A stretch of 64,000 nt of DNA from Bradyrhizobium sp. Ce-3 (GCF_022835695.1 NZ_BQUV01000008.1:186001-250000), one strand, 5' to 3'; counted from the first letter of the stretch, positions 44,368 through 53,188 are shown. Notes: a model not told the origin generated them from the letters alone. A program made the numbers and translations.

Positions 44368-45978
44368 CTAGCCCAGCGCCCGCAGCTCGCGGCGCAACAC
44401 CTTGCCGGTCGCCGTCATCGGCAGAGTGTCGGCGAACTGCACGAAGCGCGGATATTCGTGGGCGGCGAGCTGGACCTTGACGAACTCCTGGATCTCGCGC
44501 GCCAGCTCATCGCTCGGCGCGAAGCCAGGGCGCAGCACGATCCAGGCCTTGATCGATTCGGTGCGGATCGGATCGGGGATGCCGACCACCGCCGACATCG
44601 CGACCGCCGGATGCTTCATCAGCGTGTGCTCGATCTCGGACGGACCGACGCGATAGCCCGCGGTGGTGATGACGTCGTCCTCGCGGCTGACGTACCAGAA
44701 ATAGCCGTCCTCATCCTGCACGCCGAGATCGCCGGTCAACAGGAATTCGCCGGCATACTTCTTCGCGGTGGCTTCCGGATTGCGCCAGTACTCGATCATG
44801 GTGCAAGGGCACGGCTGGCGCACGCCGATGATGCCGCGCTGTCCGCGCGGCAGTTCCTCGCCCCTGTCGTTGACGATGCGGACGTCGAAGCCCGGCGTGG
44901 CGCGCCCCATCGCGCCCGGACGGATCGGAAACAGATTGGAGTTGCTGCCGATCACGAGATTGCATTCGGTCTGGCCGAACACCTCGTGAGCGTCGATGCC
45001 GAAGGTCTCGCGGACCCAGCCGAGCAATTCGCCGCCGAGCGACTCGCCGCCGGTGAAGATGCTGCGCAGCCTGACGCCGGCATTCTTCACGTCGGCCTGA
45101 CGCATCAGCTTCAGCGCGGTCGGCGGCAGGAACACGTTGCGGATGCCGAGCTCCGCCATCATCTGCATCGCGGCCTGCGGTTCGAACTTGCGGGCGCGGT
45201 GACCGACCATCGGGATGCCGTGGTACCAGAACGCGAACAATCCGTTTATCAGGCCGCCGATCCAGGCCCAGTCGGCCGGCGTCCACATCAGGTCGCCGGG
45301 CCTGGGCAGGAAGTCGTGGCACATCTCGACATTGGGGAGATGGCCGAGCACGACGCGATGCGCATGCAGCGCACCCTTCGGATTGCCCGTGGTGCCGGAG
45401 GTGTAGATGATCAGGGCGGGATCGTCGGCCGAGGTGTCGACGGTGGCAAATTCCGGCGACGCCGCCTTGATCGCGCTCCAGAACGGTTTTGTCCCCGCCG
45501 GCGTCTTGTCGCCGACGATATAGACGCTCTTCAACTCGGGCAGCCGGTCGCGGATCTTCGCTATCTTCTCCCAGCCGGCCTCATCGGTGATGACGGCTTT
45601 CGCCGCCGAGTTCGATAGCCGGAATTCCAGCGCGTCCTCGCCGAACAGCGCGAACAGCGGGATCGAGATCAGCGCGGCGCGGAATGCCGCGAGATGCGCA
45701 ACCGGCAATTCGAGCGATTGCGACAGAAACACCGCGACGCGGTCGCCGCGCACCAGGCCGTCGGCGGTCAGGACGTTGGCGAAGCGGCGCGAGGCGTCGG
45801 CGACCTCGTCGAACGAGGTCCGCGTGGTGCCGCCATCCTCGTCGACATAGATCAGCGCAAGCCGACCGGTGCCGTCAGCATGGCGATCGCAGCACGCGGT
45901 CGCCATGTTGAAGCGTGCCGGAATCTCCCAGCGGAAGTTGCGGTAGATCTCGTCGTAGGTGGCGGCTTGCTTGAGCAT
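44368..45978 (-). CDS. AMP-forming acyl-CoA synthetase
   Basis: A 536-residue ANL-superfamily enzyme that activates a carboxylate with ATP and CoA. P-loop-like IIYTSGTTGNPKGALHAH, aromatic/acid pocket EVFGQTECNL, hinge LLTGDLGVQDEDGYFWYVSR and catalytic Lys in MTATGKVLRREL. SREDDVITTAGYRVGPSEIE is typical of short- or medium-chain/aryl-CoA ligases, so the substrate may be a medium-chain or aromatic acid. Convergent with the SRPBCC operon, separated by repeat family C. No linked beta-oxidation genes. Confidence 0.9.
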   Translation of the reverse strand: MLKQAATYDEIYRNFRWEIPARFNMATACCDRHADGTGRLALIYVDEDGGTTRTSFDEVADASRRFANVLTADGLVRGDRVAVFLSQSLELPVAHLAAFRAALISIPLFALFGEDALEFRLSNSAAKAVITDEAGWEKIAKIRDRLPELKSVYIVGDKTPAGTKPFWSAIKAASPEFATVDTSADDPALIIYTSGTTGNPKGALHAHRVVLGHLPNVEMCHDFLPRPGDLMWTPADWAWIGGLINGLFAFWYHGIPMVGHRARKFEPQAAMQMMAELGIRNVFLPPTALKLMRQADVKNAGVRLRSIFTGGESLGGELLGWVRETFGIDAHEVFGQTECNLVIGSNSNLFPIRPGAMGRATPGFDVRIVNDRGEELPRGQRGIIGVRQPCPCTMIEYWRNPEATAKKYAGEFLLTGDLGVQDEDGYFWYVSREDDVITTAGYRVGPSEIEHTLMKHPAVAMSAVVGIPDPIRTESIKAWIVLRPGFAPSDELAREIQEFVKVQLAAHEYPRFVQFADTLPMTATGKVLRRELRALG

Positions 45979-46054
45979 GGCGGCGGCGTTCCTCGATATC
46001 GGCCATGCCGCGGCATGGCTTGCAGGGCTTGTCGGCGCCCCTTGGCAGTGGAGT

Positions 46055-46522
46055 TCACTCTCCCTGCATATAGCGGACCGGATTTTCCTTGTCCGCCTTG
46101 AAGATGTCGGCGGCCTCGGCGAACAGCGCAGCGATGGCGGGGCCGTTCAGGTCGCCGAACGCGACAAAGCTGAAATTGTTGCCGCCCGCGCGCAATTCAC
46201 CGAGCTTGCCGGCGTAGCAGGACACCAGCGGCTTGCCGCCACGGGTCACCGCGACATAGATGCTGATGTAGTTCTTCTGCAGCGCCAGCCCGATCACCGG
46301 CCAGACCGCCGTCTTGCCGGACTTGATCGCGTAGCGAAACTGACCGTAGCCGATCAGATTCATGCGCATGCCGGCCTCGCCGGTGGGCGAGCCGGCATGA
46401 AAGTGCCGCTTGAGCGAAGGCGCGGCCTTTCGCATCACCGCATGGACTTGTTCGAGATCCGCGGTCCGGCCGGGATCGAAGGCGAGGTAGGCTTCCAGAC
46501 TGTCCGCCGCGACACGAAACAT
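46055..46522 (-). CDS. DUF1801-like protein
   Basis: A 155-residue protein that best fits DUF1801 (YdhG-like): DLEQVHAVMRKAAPSLKRHF near the start and NLIGYGQFRYAIKSGKTAVW, IGLALQKNYISIYVAVTRGG in the middle, closing with DLNGPAIAALFAEAADIFKA. The start at 46522 has GGAGG seven bases upstream; the longer frame to 46561 does not. The assignment is tentative. It sits just before repeat family D copy 1. Confidence 0.6.
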   Translation of the reverse strand: MFRVAADSLEAYLAFDPGRTADLEQVHAVMRKAAPSLKRHFHAGSPTGEAGMRMNLIGYGQFRYAIKSGKTAVWPVIGLALQKNYISIYVAVTRGGKPLVSCYAGKLGELRAGGNNFSFVAFGDLNGPAIAALFAEAADIFKADKENPVRYMQGE

Positions 46523-46562
46523 CGGAAGCCTCCGCCATCCGACCCGCATAGGGCAGGTCATG

Positions 46563-46649
46563 CGTAGCCCGGATGAAGCGAAGCGTAATCCGGGGTCTCA
46601 CCAAACGGATAGCTTCACCCGGATTTCGCTTCGCTGCATCCGGGCTACG
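46563..46649. repeat. Intergenic inverted repeat, family D, copy 1
   Basis: CGTAGCCCGGATGAAGCGAA at the left and the inverse, CTTCGCTGCATCCGGGCTACG, at the right, with TAATCCGGGG / CCCGGATT inside. A second copy is at 62706-62793. Confidence 0.85.
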
Positions 46650-46652
46650 AAA

Positions 46653-47108
46653 TCAGGACGATAGCGCCGCCTTGACCAGGCCGCTGGCCTTGCCGAAATC
46701 CATCTGGCCGGCGTATTTCGCCTTCAGCGCGCCGATCACCTTGCCCATGTCCTTGATCCCGGCAGCATTGGTCTCGGCGATGATGGCCGCGATCGCGGCC
46801 TTCACATCGTCATCCGACATCTGCTTCGGCAGATAGGCGGAGATCACGGCGATCTCCTCGCGCTCCTGGGCAGCGAGCTCGGCGCGGCCGCCCTTGTCGT
46901 AGAGCTCGACCGACTCCTGGCGCTGCTTGATCATCTTCTGCAACACGCCGAGGATGTCGGCATCCGACAGCGGCGGCTTGCCCTGCCCGCGCGCATCGAT
47001 ATCGGCGTTCTTGATGGTCGAATTGACCATGCGCAGCGTGGAGAGCTTGCGCTCATCCTTCGCCTTCATCGCTTCCTTGACCGCAGTGTTGATATCGTCG
47101 CGCAGCAT
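46653..47108 (-). CDS. GatB/YqeY-domain protein
   Basis: A 151-residue protein equal to the YqeY domain: MLRDDINTAVKEAMKAKDER, then KLSTLRMVNSTIKNADIDAR, ILGVLQKMIKQRQESVELYD and IKDMGKVIGALKAKYAGQMD. Related to the tail domain of GatB, it probably aids tRNA-dependent amidation or related RNA chemistry, but a direct role is unproven. In many alphaproteobacteria it lies near carA, as here (carA starts 920 bases away on the other strand), with an alpha/beta hydrolase between. Confidence 0.88.
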   Translation of the reverse strand: MLRDDINTAVKEAMKAKDERKLSTLRMVNSTIKNADIDARGQGKPPLSDADILGVLQKMIKQRQESVELYDKGGRAELAAQEREEIAVISAYLPKQMSDDDVKAAIAAIIAETNAAGIKDMGKVIGALKAKYAGQMDFGKASGLVKAALSS

Positions 47109-47166
47109 TCTGGTGTCCTTAAACTAGCAATCCACTCATGTAGGCAGTTTGCGGCGACAGAACAAC

Positions 47167-47868
47167 CTAACTCCGCAACCATTCGACCAGCGCATCGGCG
47201 CACGCCTTCGGCTGCTCCAGCTGCGGCAGATGACCACAATTCGAGAGGACGACGAGCTTTGCCCCGGGAATGCCGCCCGCCATCTCGTCCGACAATGAAT
47301 TCGGCACGGTGTTGTCGGTATCCGAGGTCAGCACCAGGGTCGGGCACTTGATCCAGGCCATGCTCGGCCGCGAATCCGGCCGGCTCAGCACCGCGTTCTG
47401 CTGGCGGATGAAGGCCTCGGCGCCGACGTCCTCGCTCATGTCGTCGACAATCTGGCGCAGGCCGGCGTCGCCCTGCCGCGACGGATGCACGAAGCCGGGA
47501 AACAGCTCGTCGACCACGCTGCGATATTGGCCGGTTTTGGCACGCTCGATCATGCCGCGGCGGCGTACGGTCGCCTCCGGCGTGTCGGCCCGCGCCTGGG
47601 TGCTCATCAGCGCCAGTTTCGCGACCCGCTCCGGGGCCTGCCGCATGATCTCGAAGGCGATGTAGCCGCCCATCGAGTGCCCGGCGAGGGCGAAGCGCGG
47701 CGGCGCCTCGGCCAGGATCCGGCGGGCGATGGCCCCCATATTGTCGTCCCGGACGTGGTTGGCGACCGTGACCGGCCCGAGCCGCCACAGCGCCGGGATG
47801 ACCGGGGCAAAGATCCGCGGCGAGCAGATAAGGCCCGGGACGAGCAGGATCGGCATCGTGTTGTCCAT
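47167..47868 (-). CDS. Alpha/beta hydrolase
   Basis: A 233-residue serine hydrolase. Nucleophile Ser65 in LAGHSMGGYIAFEIM, a catalytic Asp in LTSDTDNTVPNSL and His in SNCGHLPQLEQPKACADAL complete the triad. The start at 47868 (MDNTMPILLV) has GGAG eight bases upstream; a longer frame to 47904 is less likely. Esterase or C-C hydrolase; substrate not evident. It diverges from carA across a 160-base gap. Confidence 0.88.
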   Translation of the reverse strand: MDNTMPILLVPGLICSPRIFAPVIPALWRLGPVTVANHVRDDNMGAIARRILAEAPPRFALAGHSMGGYIAFEIMRQAPERVAKLALMSTQARADTPEATVRRRGMIERAKTGQYRSVVDELFPGFVHPSRQGDAGLRQIVDDMSEDVGAEAFIRQQNAVLSRPDSRPSMAWIKCPTLVLTSDTDNTVPNSLSDEMAGGIPGAKLVVLSNCGHLPQLEQPKACADALVEWLRS

Positions 47869-47992
47869 ACGGGAGCTCCGGACCGGGTCATTTTCGGCAA
47901 GCAAACGGCCGCTTCAGGGAACTTTAGATTAAAAGGCCGTTCCGGCCTGTCAAATCGACGGACATTGCCGTGTGAATCCCTGCCCTTTCGCT

Positions 47993-48021
47993 TTGACGCC
48001 GCAGGGTGCGGCGACTATTTA
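47993..48021 (+). promoter_or_regulatory. Candidate carA promoter with an inverted repeat in the spacer
   Basis: TTGACG (47993-47998), 17-base spacer, TATTTA (48016-48021). The spacer holds the perfect inverted repeat CGCCGCA GGG TGCGGCG (47997-48013). The ATG is only eight bases after the -10, so this promoter would give a transcript with a leader of about two bases unless a different start is used. A possible AAAGGG ribosome site (48021-48026) overlaps the -10, so the two ideas compete. Confidence 0.5.
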
Positions 48022-48029
48022 AAGGGCTC

Positions 48030-49223
48030 ATGACAACCCCCGAAAACGCTCCCGCCTGGCCGGACCACAAACCGACCGCGGTCCTTGTGCTCGCCGATGG
48101 TACCGTGCTGGAAGGCTTCGGTCTCGGCGCCGAAGGCCACGCCGTCGGCGAGGTCTGCTTCAACACCGCGATGACCGGCTATGAGGAGATCCTCACCGAT
48201 CCGTCCTATGCCGGCCAGATCATCACCTTCACCTTCCCGCATATCGGCAATGTCGGTACCAACGAGGAAGACATCGAGACGGTGAATATGGCCGCGACAC
48301 CCGGCGCGCGCGGCGTGATCCTGCGCTCGGCGATCACGGATCCCTCGAATTATCGCGCCACCCGCCACCTCGACCAGTGGTTGAAGGCGCGCGGCATCAT
48401 CGGCCTGTCCGGCATCGACACCCGCGCGCTGACCGCGCTGATCCGCTCCAAGGGCATGCCCAATGCGGTGATCGCGCACGCAAAGAGCGGCGAGTTCGAC
48501 CTGCACGCCCTGAAGGAAGAGGCCCGCGAATGGCCCGGCCTCGAGGGCATGGACCTGGTGCCGATGGTCACCTCCGGCCAGCGCTTCACCTGGGACGAGA
48601 CCCCCTGGGTGTGGGGCAAGGGTTTTGGCCAGCAGACCGCACCGGAATTCAACGTGGTCGCGATCGACTACGGCATCAAGCGCAACATCCTGCGCCTGCT
48701 CGCCGGCGTCGGCGCCAAGGTAACCGTGGTGCCGGCGACAACGGCGGCCGAGGACATCCTGGCGATGAAGCCGGACGGCGTGTTCCTGTCGAACGGCCCC
48801 GGCGATCCCGCCGCGACCGGCAAATATGCCGTGCCCGTCATCCAGAAGGTGATCGCTTCGGGGACGCCGACCTTCGGCATCTGCCTCGGCCACCAGATGC
48901 TCGGCCTCGCCGTCGGCGCCAGGACCATGAAGATGCATCAGGGCCATCACGGCGCCAACCATCCGGTCAAGGACGAGACAACCGGCAAGGTCGAGATCAC
49001 CTCGATGAACCACGGCTTCGCGGTGGACCAGGCGACGCTGCCAAAGGGCGCAACGCAGACCCACATCTCGCTGTTCGACGGCTCCAATTGCGGCATCGCG
49101 CTCGAGGGCAAGCCGGTGTTCTCGGTGCAATACCACCCGGAAGCCTCGCCCGGCCCGCGCGACTCGCACTACCTGTTCCAGCGCTTCGCCGATCTGATGC
49201 GGAAGAAGAAGCAGGCCGCGTAG
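48030..49223 (+). CDS. carA: Carbamoyl phosphate synthetase small subunit (glutaminase)
   Basis: A 397-residue glutamine amidotransferase that supplies ammonia to CarB. The N-terminal CPSase_sm_chain domain is [20 protein letters not shown] and [20 protein letters not shown]. The C-terminal GATase class I domain has nucleophile Cys285 in [12 protein letters not shown] and the His/Glu pair in [20 protein letters not shown]. The start at 48030 was chosen over the frame extending to 48006. An intrinsic terminator follows (49261), so carA is transcribed separately from carB, which begins 4.3 kb downstream. Confidence 0.98.
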   Translation: MTTPENAPAWPDHKPTAVLVLADGTVLEGFGLGAEGHAVGEVCFNTAMTGYEEILTDPSYAGQIITFTFPHIGNVGTNEEDIETVNMAATPGARGVILRSAITDPSNYRATRHLDQWLKARGIIGLSGIDTRALTALIRSKGMPNAVIAHAKSGEFDLHALKEEAREWPGLEGMDLVPMVTSGQRFTWDETPWVWGKGFGQQTAPEFNVVAIDYGIKRNILRLLAGVGAKVTVVPATTAAEDILAMKPDGVFLSNGPGDPAATGKYAVPVIQKVIASGTPTFGICLGHQMLGLAVGARTMKMHQGHHGANHPVKDETTGKVEITSMNHGFAVDQATLPKGATQTHISLFDGSNCGIALEGKPVFSVQYHPEASPGPRDSHYLFQRFADLMRKKKQAA

Positions 49224-49260
49224 ACCGCGGCCATCAGCGCAGTCCTTCAGAGAATGCCGC

Positions 49261-49294
49261 ATGCCCGGACCACCAGGTCCGGGCATGATCTTTT
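49261..49294 (+). terminator. Intrinsic terminator after carA
   Basis: A perfect 11-base stem ATGCCCGGACC / GGTCCGGGCAT with a four-base loop, then GATCTTTT. Confidence 0.85.
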
Positions 49295-49371
49295 GTCACG
49301 CCTTGCATGAGCGGACACTGGCAAGCTACTCGTCGTATGACGACGATCGTCACGCAGCAGGATTGCCCGCC

Positions 49372-49869
49372 ATGACCGACAGCGCCACCCCGAAGCCCGT
49401 CTACGGCGTCTCCTCGCTGGCGGTGACGGCATCGATGCCGGGGCTCGACTTCGTGCGCGGCATCTTCGCCCGCACCCTGCCGGAGCCGCCGATCATGGAG
49501 ACGGTCGAGCCGTTCGACTGCACCGCCGAGACCGGCCACGTGGTGATCCACAGCATCCCCGGCCTGCGCCACTACAATCCGATCGGCTCGGTGCATGGCG
49601 GCTACGCCGCGATCCTGCTGGATTCCGCGATGGGGCTCGCGGTGCAGAGCACGCTGCCGCAGGGCTTTGGCTACACCACGCTGGAGTTCAAGATCTCGTT
49701 CGTCCGCGGCATGAGCCAGGACACCGGCACGATCCGCACCGAGGGCCAGGTGCTCAACGCCGGGCGCCGGGTTGCGACCGCCGAAGCGCGGATCACCGAC
49801 AACAAAGGCAAGCTGCTCGCGCATGCCACCACGACCTGCCTGGTGTTCGAGCTGCCCAAGAATTCCTGA
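49372..49869 (+). CDS. Hotdog-fold thioesterase (PaaI/YbgC-like)
   Basis: A 165-residue hotdog-fold protein. The characteristic core is IGSVHGGYAAILLDSAMGLA followed by VQSTLPQGFGYTTLEFKISF and GQVLNAGRRVATAEARITDN. PaaI-type enzymes hydrolyse acyl-CoAs. The start at 49372 (MTDSATPKP) follows GCAGGA; the longer frame to 49261 coincides with the carA terminator. It is the first gene of the accessory block between carA and carB. Confidence 0.85.
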   Translation: MTDSATPKPVYGVSSLAVTASMPGLDFVRGIFARTLPEPPIMETVEPFDCTAETGHVVIHSIPGLRHYNPIGSVHGGYAAILLDSAMGLAVQSTLPQGFGYTTLEFKISFVRGMSQDTGTIRTEGQVLNAGRRVATAEARITDNKGKLLAHATTTCLVFELPKNS

Positions 49870-49994
49870 AAGCAATCGCGTCTTCGCGCAAGGGAGGCAT
49901 GACGAAGCGCGCTGGATTGGCGGCCGCGCTCTGTGATTGAGTCTCCCTGTCCGAGATCAGGCAACATGATCCGGCCTGCGAAGGGAAACGCCCG

Positions 49995-51095
49995 ATGATT
50001 TCAGCCAATCCAGACATGACCATCCGCGACATCCGCGTGACGATGCTGCGGCTGCCCTGGGCGGCCGATCCCTGGCTGAAGGGCGCAGCGCTCGGCGCGA
50101 CGCGCGACATCCTGGTCTGCGACGTCGAGACGTCAGGCGGCATCACCGGCATGGGCTATCTGTTCGTGTTCCGCCCGGCGATGCAATCGATCGCAGCCTG
50201 TCTGCACGAGTGCATCATCCCGCGCGTGATCGGCAAGGACGCCACCGCGATCGAGGCGATCTGGCGCGACCTATGGACGGCAACGATGACCTATGGCCGC
50301 GGCGGCATTGCCGCGATGGCGATGTCTGCGCTCGACATCGCGCTGTGGGACGCGGTCGGGAAGCGCGCCGGGCTGCCGCTGCACCGGCTGTGGGGACACT
50401 ATCGCTCGGAAATCCCGATCTATGGTTCCGGCTGCTTCCGGGGCGCCGGTGGCGACGGGATGATCGAGAAGGCGCTGCATTTCGTGAAGCAGGGCTACAA
50501 GGCGATCAAGATGCAGGTCGCCCATGTCCACACGCCGGCGCAGGACCTCGACAATGTGCGCCGCATGCGCGAGGCGCTCGGACCCGACATCGACATCATG
50601 ATCGACGTCAACATGGGCTGGAGCGCCGATGTCGCCATCGAGATGGGACGCAAGTTCGAGAAGTACGACATCTACTGGCTCGAGGAGCCGGTGCCGGCCG
50701 ATGATTTCGCCGGCTATCAGCGCATCGCGGCGGCGCTCGACATGCGCGTCGTCGGCGGCGAGACCCATTTCACGCGCTACGACCTGCGGCCGTTCTTCCT
50801 CAATCCCTGCCTGCCGATCCTGCAACCCGATCCGATGCGCGGCGGCATGACCGATCTGCGCAAGATCTCAGCGCTCGCGGACACGTTCGGCATCACCATC
50901 GCACCGCATCTGTTTCCCGAGCTCAATGTGCACCTGCTGGCTTCGATCCCGAACGGCATCTGGTGCGAGAACATGGCGCTGATCGACGACCTCTGGGTCG
51001 ATCCGCCGCAGATTGCCAACGGCATGATCACCGCGCCGGAGCGGCCGGGACACGGGCTCAGGTTCAAGGACGAGGTGCTGAAATTCAAGATCTAG
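49995..51095 (+). CDS. Enolase-superfamily mandelate racemase/muconate lactonizing-type protein
   Basis: A 366-residue two-domain enolase-superfamily enzyme. Metal ligands appear as Asp204 (IMIDVNMGW), Glu230 (WLEEPVPADD) and Glu256 (VVGGETHF); the general-base dyad as Asp279 (QPDPMRGG) and His305 (APHLFPEL). The second-strand K-x-K of the mandelate racemase subgroup reads Lys172-Met-Gln174 (AIKMQVAH), so the second catalytic Lys is absent. A His-Asp dyad with missing KxK suggests a one-base dehydratase-type reaction rather than racemization. The substrate is unknown. Confidence 0.85.
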   Translation: MISANPDMTIRDIRVTMLRLPWAADPWLKGAALGATRDILVCDVETSGGITGMGYLFVFRPAMQSIAACLHECIIPRVIGKDATAIEAIWRDLWTATMTYGRGGIAAMAMSALDIALWDAVGKRAGLPLHRLWGHYRSEIPIYGSGCFRGAGGDGMIEKALHFVKQGYKAIKMQVAHVHTPAQDLDNVRRMREALGPDIDIMIDVNMGWSADVAIEMGRKFEKYDIYWLEEPVPADDFAGYQRIAAALDMRVVGGETHFTRYDLRPFFLNPCLPILQPDPMRGGMTDLRKISALADTFGITIAPHLFPELNVHLLASIPNGIWCENMALIDDLWVDPPQIANGMITAPERPGHGLRFKDEVLKFKI

Positions 51096-51167
51096 CGGGA
51101 ACGGTTTCCGGACCGACGGTTTGGTTTGTCCTGATATCATCGCCGCTCGCAACGCTGGAGAGCCGCT

Positions 51168-51689
51168 ATGCCGGTGGTGAGCAAGGATGTCGAACCCCTG
51201 ACCATCGTGTTCAAGGACGATGGTCTCGTGCCAAACAATCCGATGCCGTTCCTGGTCTACAAGGGCGCGGTCGACATCGGCAGAAATCCTGAGGCCACGA
51301 TCGAGCAGCTGTTCGGCGACAATGGCTGGGGCGCGATGTGGCGCAACGGCGTCTACGACTTCGCCCATTACCATGCCACCGTCCACGAGGTGCTGGGCGT
51401 CGCCCGCGGCCGCGCGCGCGTGCAATTCGGCGGCCCGCATGGGCGTGCGCTCGAGATCGCGGCCGGTGATGTTGCGATCCTGCCGGCCGGCACCGGACAT
51501 CAATGCCTGTCGGCGAGCGACGATTTCAGCGTGGTCGGCGCCTATCCGCCGGGCCCGCCCATGGACCTGCAACGGCCGACGCCGGAGAACCATGCGAAGG
51601 CGGTGAAGACGATCCCGCTGGTTGCGATCCCCGCGACCGATCCGGTGATGGGCAAGGATGGCCCGCTGCCGCGGCTGTGGCAGCGCTGA
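51168..51689 (+). CDS. Cupin-domain protein (YjlB-like)
   Basis: A 173-residue single cupin. Motif 1: HYHATVHEVLGVARGRARVQ with three histidines and a Glu that can bind metal; motif 2: AAGDVAILPAGTGHQC. The N-terminal segment (DDGLVPNNPMPFLVYKGAVD) is typical of the YjlB group. The tail (PTPENHAKAVKTIPLVAIPA; DPVMGKDGPLPRLWQR) also fits. Function unknown; probably a small-molecule-binding or isomerase/oxygenase-like protein. Confidence 0.85.
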   Translation: MPVVSKDVEPLTIVFKDDGLVPNNPMPFLVYKGAVDIGRNPEATIEQLFGDNGWGAMWRNGVYDFAHYHATVHEVLGVARGRARVQFGGPHGRALEIAAGDVAILPAGTGHQCLSASDDFSVVGAYPPGPPMDLQRPTPENHAKAVKTIPLVAIPATDPVMGKDGPLPRLWQR

Positions 51690-51692
51690 CGC

Positions 51693-52220
51693 CTACGCCG
51701 CGTTGCTGCCTTCCTGGCGGCTTGCCTCGAACAGGAACCAGGTGCGCCGCTCGGTTTCGTCGATGAAGGTCTCGAGCAGGCCGGCGGTGCCGGAATCCTC
51801 ATGGTCGTCGGCAAGCTTGTGCGCCTTGCGCATCGCCGCCGCCATGTGCTTGTTGTCCTCCATCAGCTCGCGCAGCATTTCGCGCGGCGGGACGTAAGCC
51901 TCGTCATTGTCCTTGATGGTCTGATGCCTGGCGACGTCGCCGATCGACCGCAGCGTGGCGCCGCCGAGCTTGCGCACCCGCTCGGCGAGCTGGTCGGTGG
52001 TCGCGAAGATCGCGTCCGACTGCTCGTCCAGCAACAGATGGTAATCATGGAAATGCCGGCCGCTGACATGCCAATGGAAATTCTTGGTTTTCAGGTACAG
52101 CGCGAAGGCGTCGGCCAGCAGCGTATTGAGCGAGGCCGAGATCGTGTCCACCGCAGCCTGCGACAAGTCACTCGGCGTATCGAGATCGGGCGATATCTTC
52201 TCAGTCTTGGCTTTGCTCAC
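51693..52220 (-). CDS. Dps-family DNA-protecting ferroxidase
   Basis: A 175-residue Dps/ferritin-like protein: an N-terminal Lys-rich tail (MSKAKTEK), then the intersubunit ferroxidase site KNFHWHVSGRHFHDYHLLLD with neighbouring EQSDAIFATTDQLAERVRKL, and GGATLRSIGDVARHQTIKDN. Such 12-mers oxidise iron with H2O2 and may bind DNA through the tail. A GTG at 52220 is preceded by AGGAAGG and gives the family's usual length; an in-frame ATG 13 codons earlier lacks a good ribosome site. The stop is three bases after the convergent cupin gene's stop. Confidence 0.88.
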   Translation of the reverse strand: MSKAKTEKISPDLDTPSDLSQAAVDTISASLNTLLADAFALYLKTKNFHWHVSGRHFHDYHLLLDEQSDAIFATTDQLAERVRKLGGATLRSIGDVARHQTIKDNDEAYVPPREMLRELMEDNKHMAAAMRKAHKLADDHEDSGTAGLLETFIDETERRTWFLFEASRQEGSNAA

Positions 52221-52345
52221 GGTAAACCTTCCTGTTAGGAACCCCGTATTTCGGCGCATTGAACATTGGCCGCCGGACCGCTAACGCATCATCAGCCCAC
52301 CCGTTCCTGGACGTCAGGAACCCGTTCTGCCGGATACCAAGCGCG

Positions 52346-53035
52346 ATGGATGAATGGATCGATTATTACGATTCCACACATACGATTTATGCGAGCCGAC
52401 TGCACCGCGACCTGCATTTCCAGGTCATCGCAAACGACATCATCGGCTACATCTCCTCGCCCAACGCCGTGGTGCTCGACTATGCCTGCGGTGAGGCACT
52501 GTCGGCGACGAAGGTCGCTAATGCCTGTGCGCAGCTCTATCTGGCGGAGCCTGCGCCCGGCGTCCGTGGGCGGCTGGTCGCGCGCTTTGCACCCGACACC
52601 AGGATCCGCGTCCGCTCGCTCGACGATCTGAAGCACATGGAGGCCGATACGATCGACCTCGTGGTGATGAATTCGGTGGCGCAATACATGACGCCGCAGG
52701 AACTCGACAATGCATTCGACGTGATCCACCGCCTGCTGAAGCCCTCGGGCCGCTTCGTGCTCGGCGACATCCTGCGGCCCGAAGTCGGCATGGCGAGGGA
52801 TGTCATCGCGCTGCTGCGCTTTGCGGCGACCCACGGCTTCCTGCGCGATGCGCTGGTCGGGCTCGCTTCGACCGCGCTGTCCGATTACCGGCAGCTGCGT
52901 ACCAAGATCGGGCTGCAGCGCTACCGCGAGGACGAGATGATCGCAAAGCTTGGCGCCGCCGGCTTCAGCGCCACGCGCGCGCCGCGCAACATCGGGCACA
53001 ACCCGTGGCGGATGACATTCGTGGCCCACCACTGA
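52346..53035 (+). CDS. SAM-dependent methyltransferase
   Basis: A 229-residue class I methyltransferase. Motif I is VVLDYACGEALSATKVANAC (a modified D-x-G-x-G, with Ala-Cys-Gly), motif II-like LYLAEPAPGVRGRLVARFAP, and LVVMNSVAQYMTPQELDNAF is the usual motif IV-V region. No substrate-specific domain is seen. ATG 52346 (MDEWIDYY) was chosen over the longer frame beginning at 52259. It ends 77 bases before the tRNA-like gene. Confidence 0.85.
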   Translation: MDEWIDYYDSTHTIYASRLHRDLHFQVIANDIIGYISSPNAVVLDYACGEALSATKVANACAQLYLAEPAPGVRGRLVARFAPDTRIRVRSLDDLKHMEADTIDLVVMNSVAQYMTPQELDNAFDVIHRLLKPSGRFVLGDILRPEVGMARDVIALLRFAATHGFLRDALVGLASTALSDYRQLRTKIGLQRYREDEMIAKLGAAGFSATRAPRNIGHNPWRMTFVAHH

Positions 53036-53112
53036 CCCAAGGTTGCAGAAAAAATTAGGGTTAACCAAAAGTAAACGTGGCGGCCGCTGAAATAATCAGC
53101 AATGATCCACTC

Positions 53113-53188
53113 GGCCCGGTGGCGGAAGCGTCGACGCGGCAGTGGTGCAACACTGTTTATCCTGGTTCAAATCCAGGCCGGGCCTCCA
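53113..53188 (+). tRNA. tRNA-Cys-like gene (GCA) with unusual D-arm and 6-base anticodon loop
   Basis: Exactly 76 bases with encoded CCA and discriminator T73, as in bacterial tRNA-Cys. The acceptor stem is a perfect seven base pairs (GGCCCGG 53113-53119 with CCGGGCC 53178-53184); the T-arm is perfect (CCTGG, loop TTCAAAT, CCAGG). The anticodon stem CAGTG / CACTG is perfect but encloses only six bases, GTGCAA, containing U33, GCA and A37. The D-region (positions 53121-53137) lacks the conserved GG and instead carries the palindrome GCGTCGACGC. If the loop is real, base 38 is missing. It may be a functional odd tRNA, a tRNA-derived RNA or a decaying gene. Confidence 0.6.

Noticed and set aside
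49899-49940. 13-codon ORF upstream of the enolase-superfamily gene
   Set aside because: The ribosome-binding site is too close to the ATG, and no stalling pattern is visible.
53113-53188. Interpretation as tRNA-Leu
   Set aside because: The D-arm resembles class II tRNAs (GGTGGCGGAA) but there is no long variable arm, and U73 with GCA fits Cys better.
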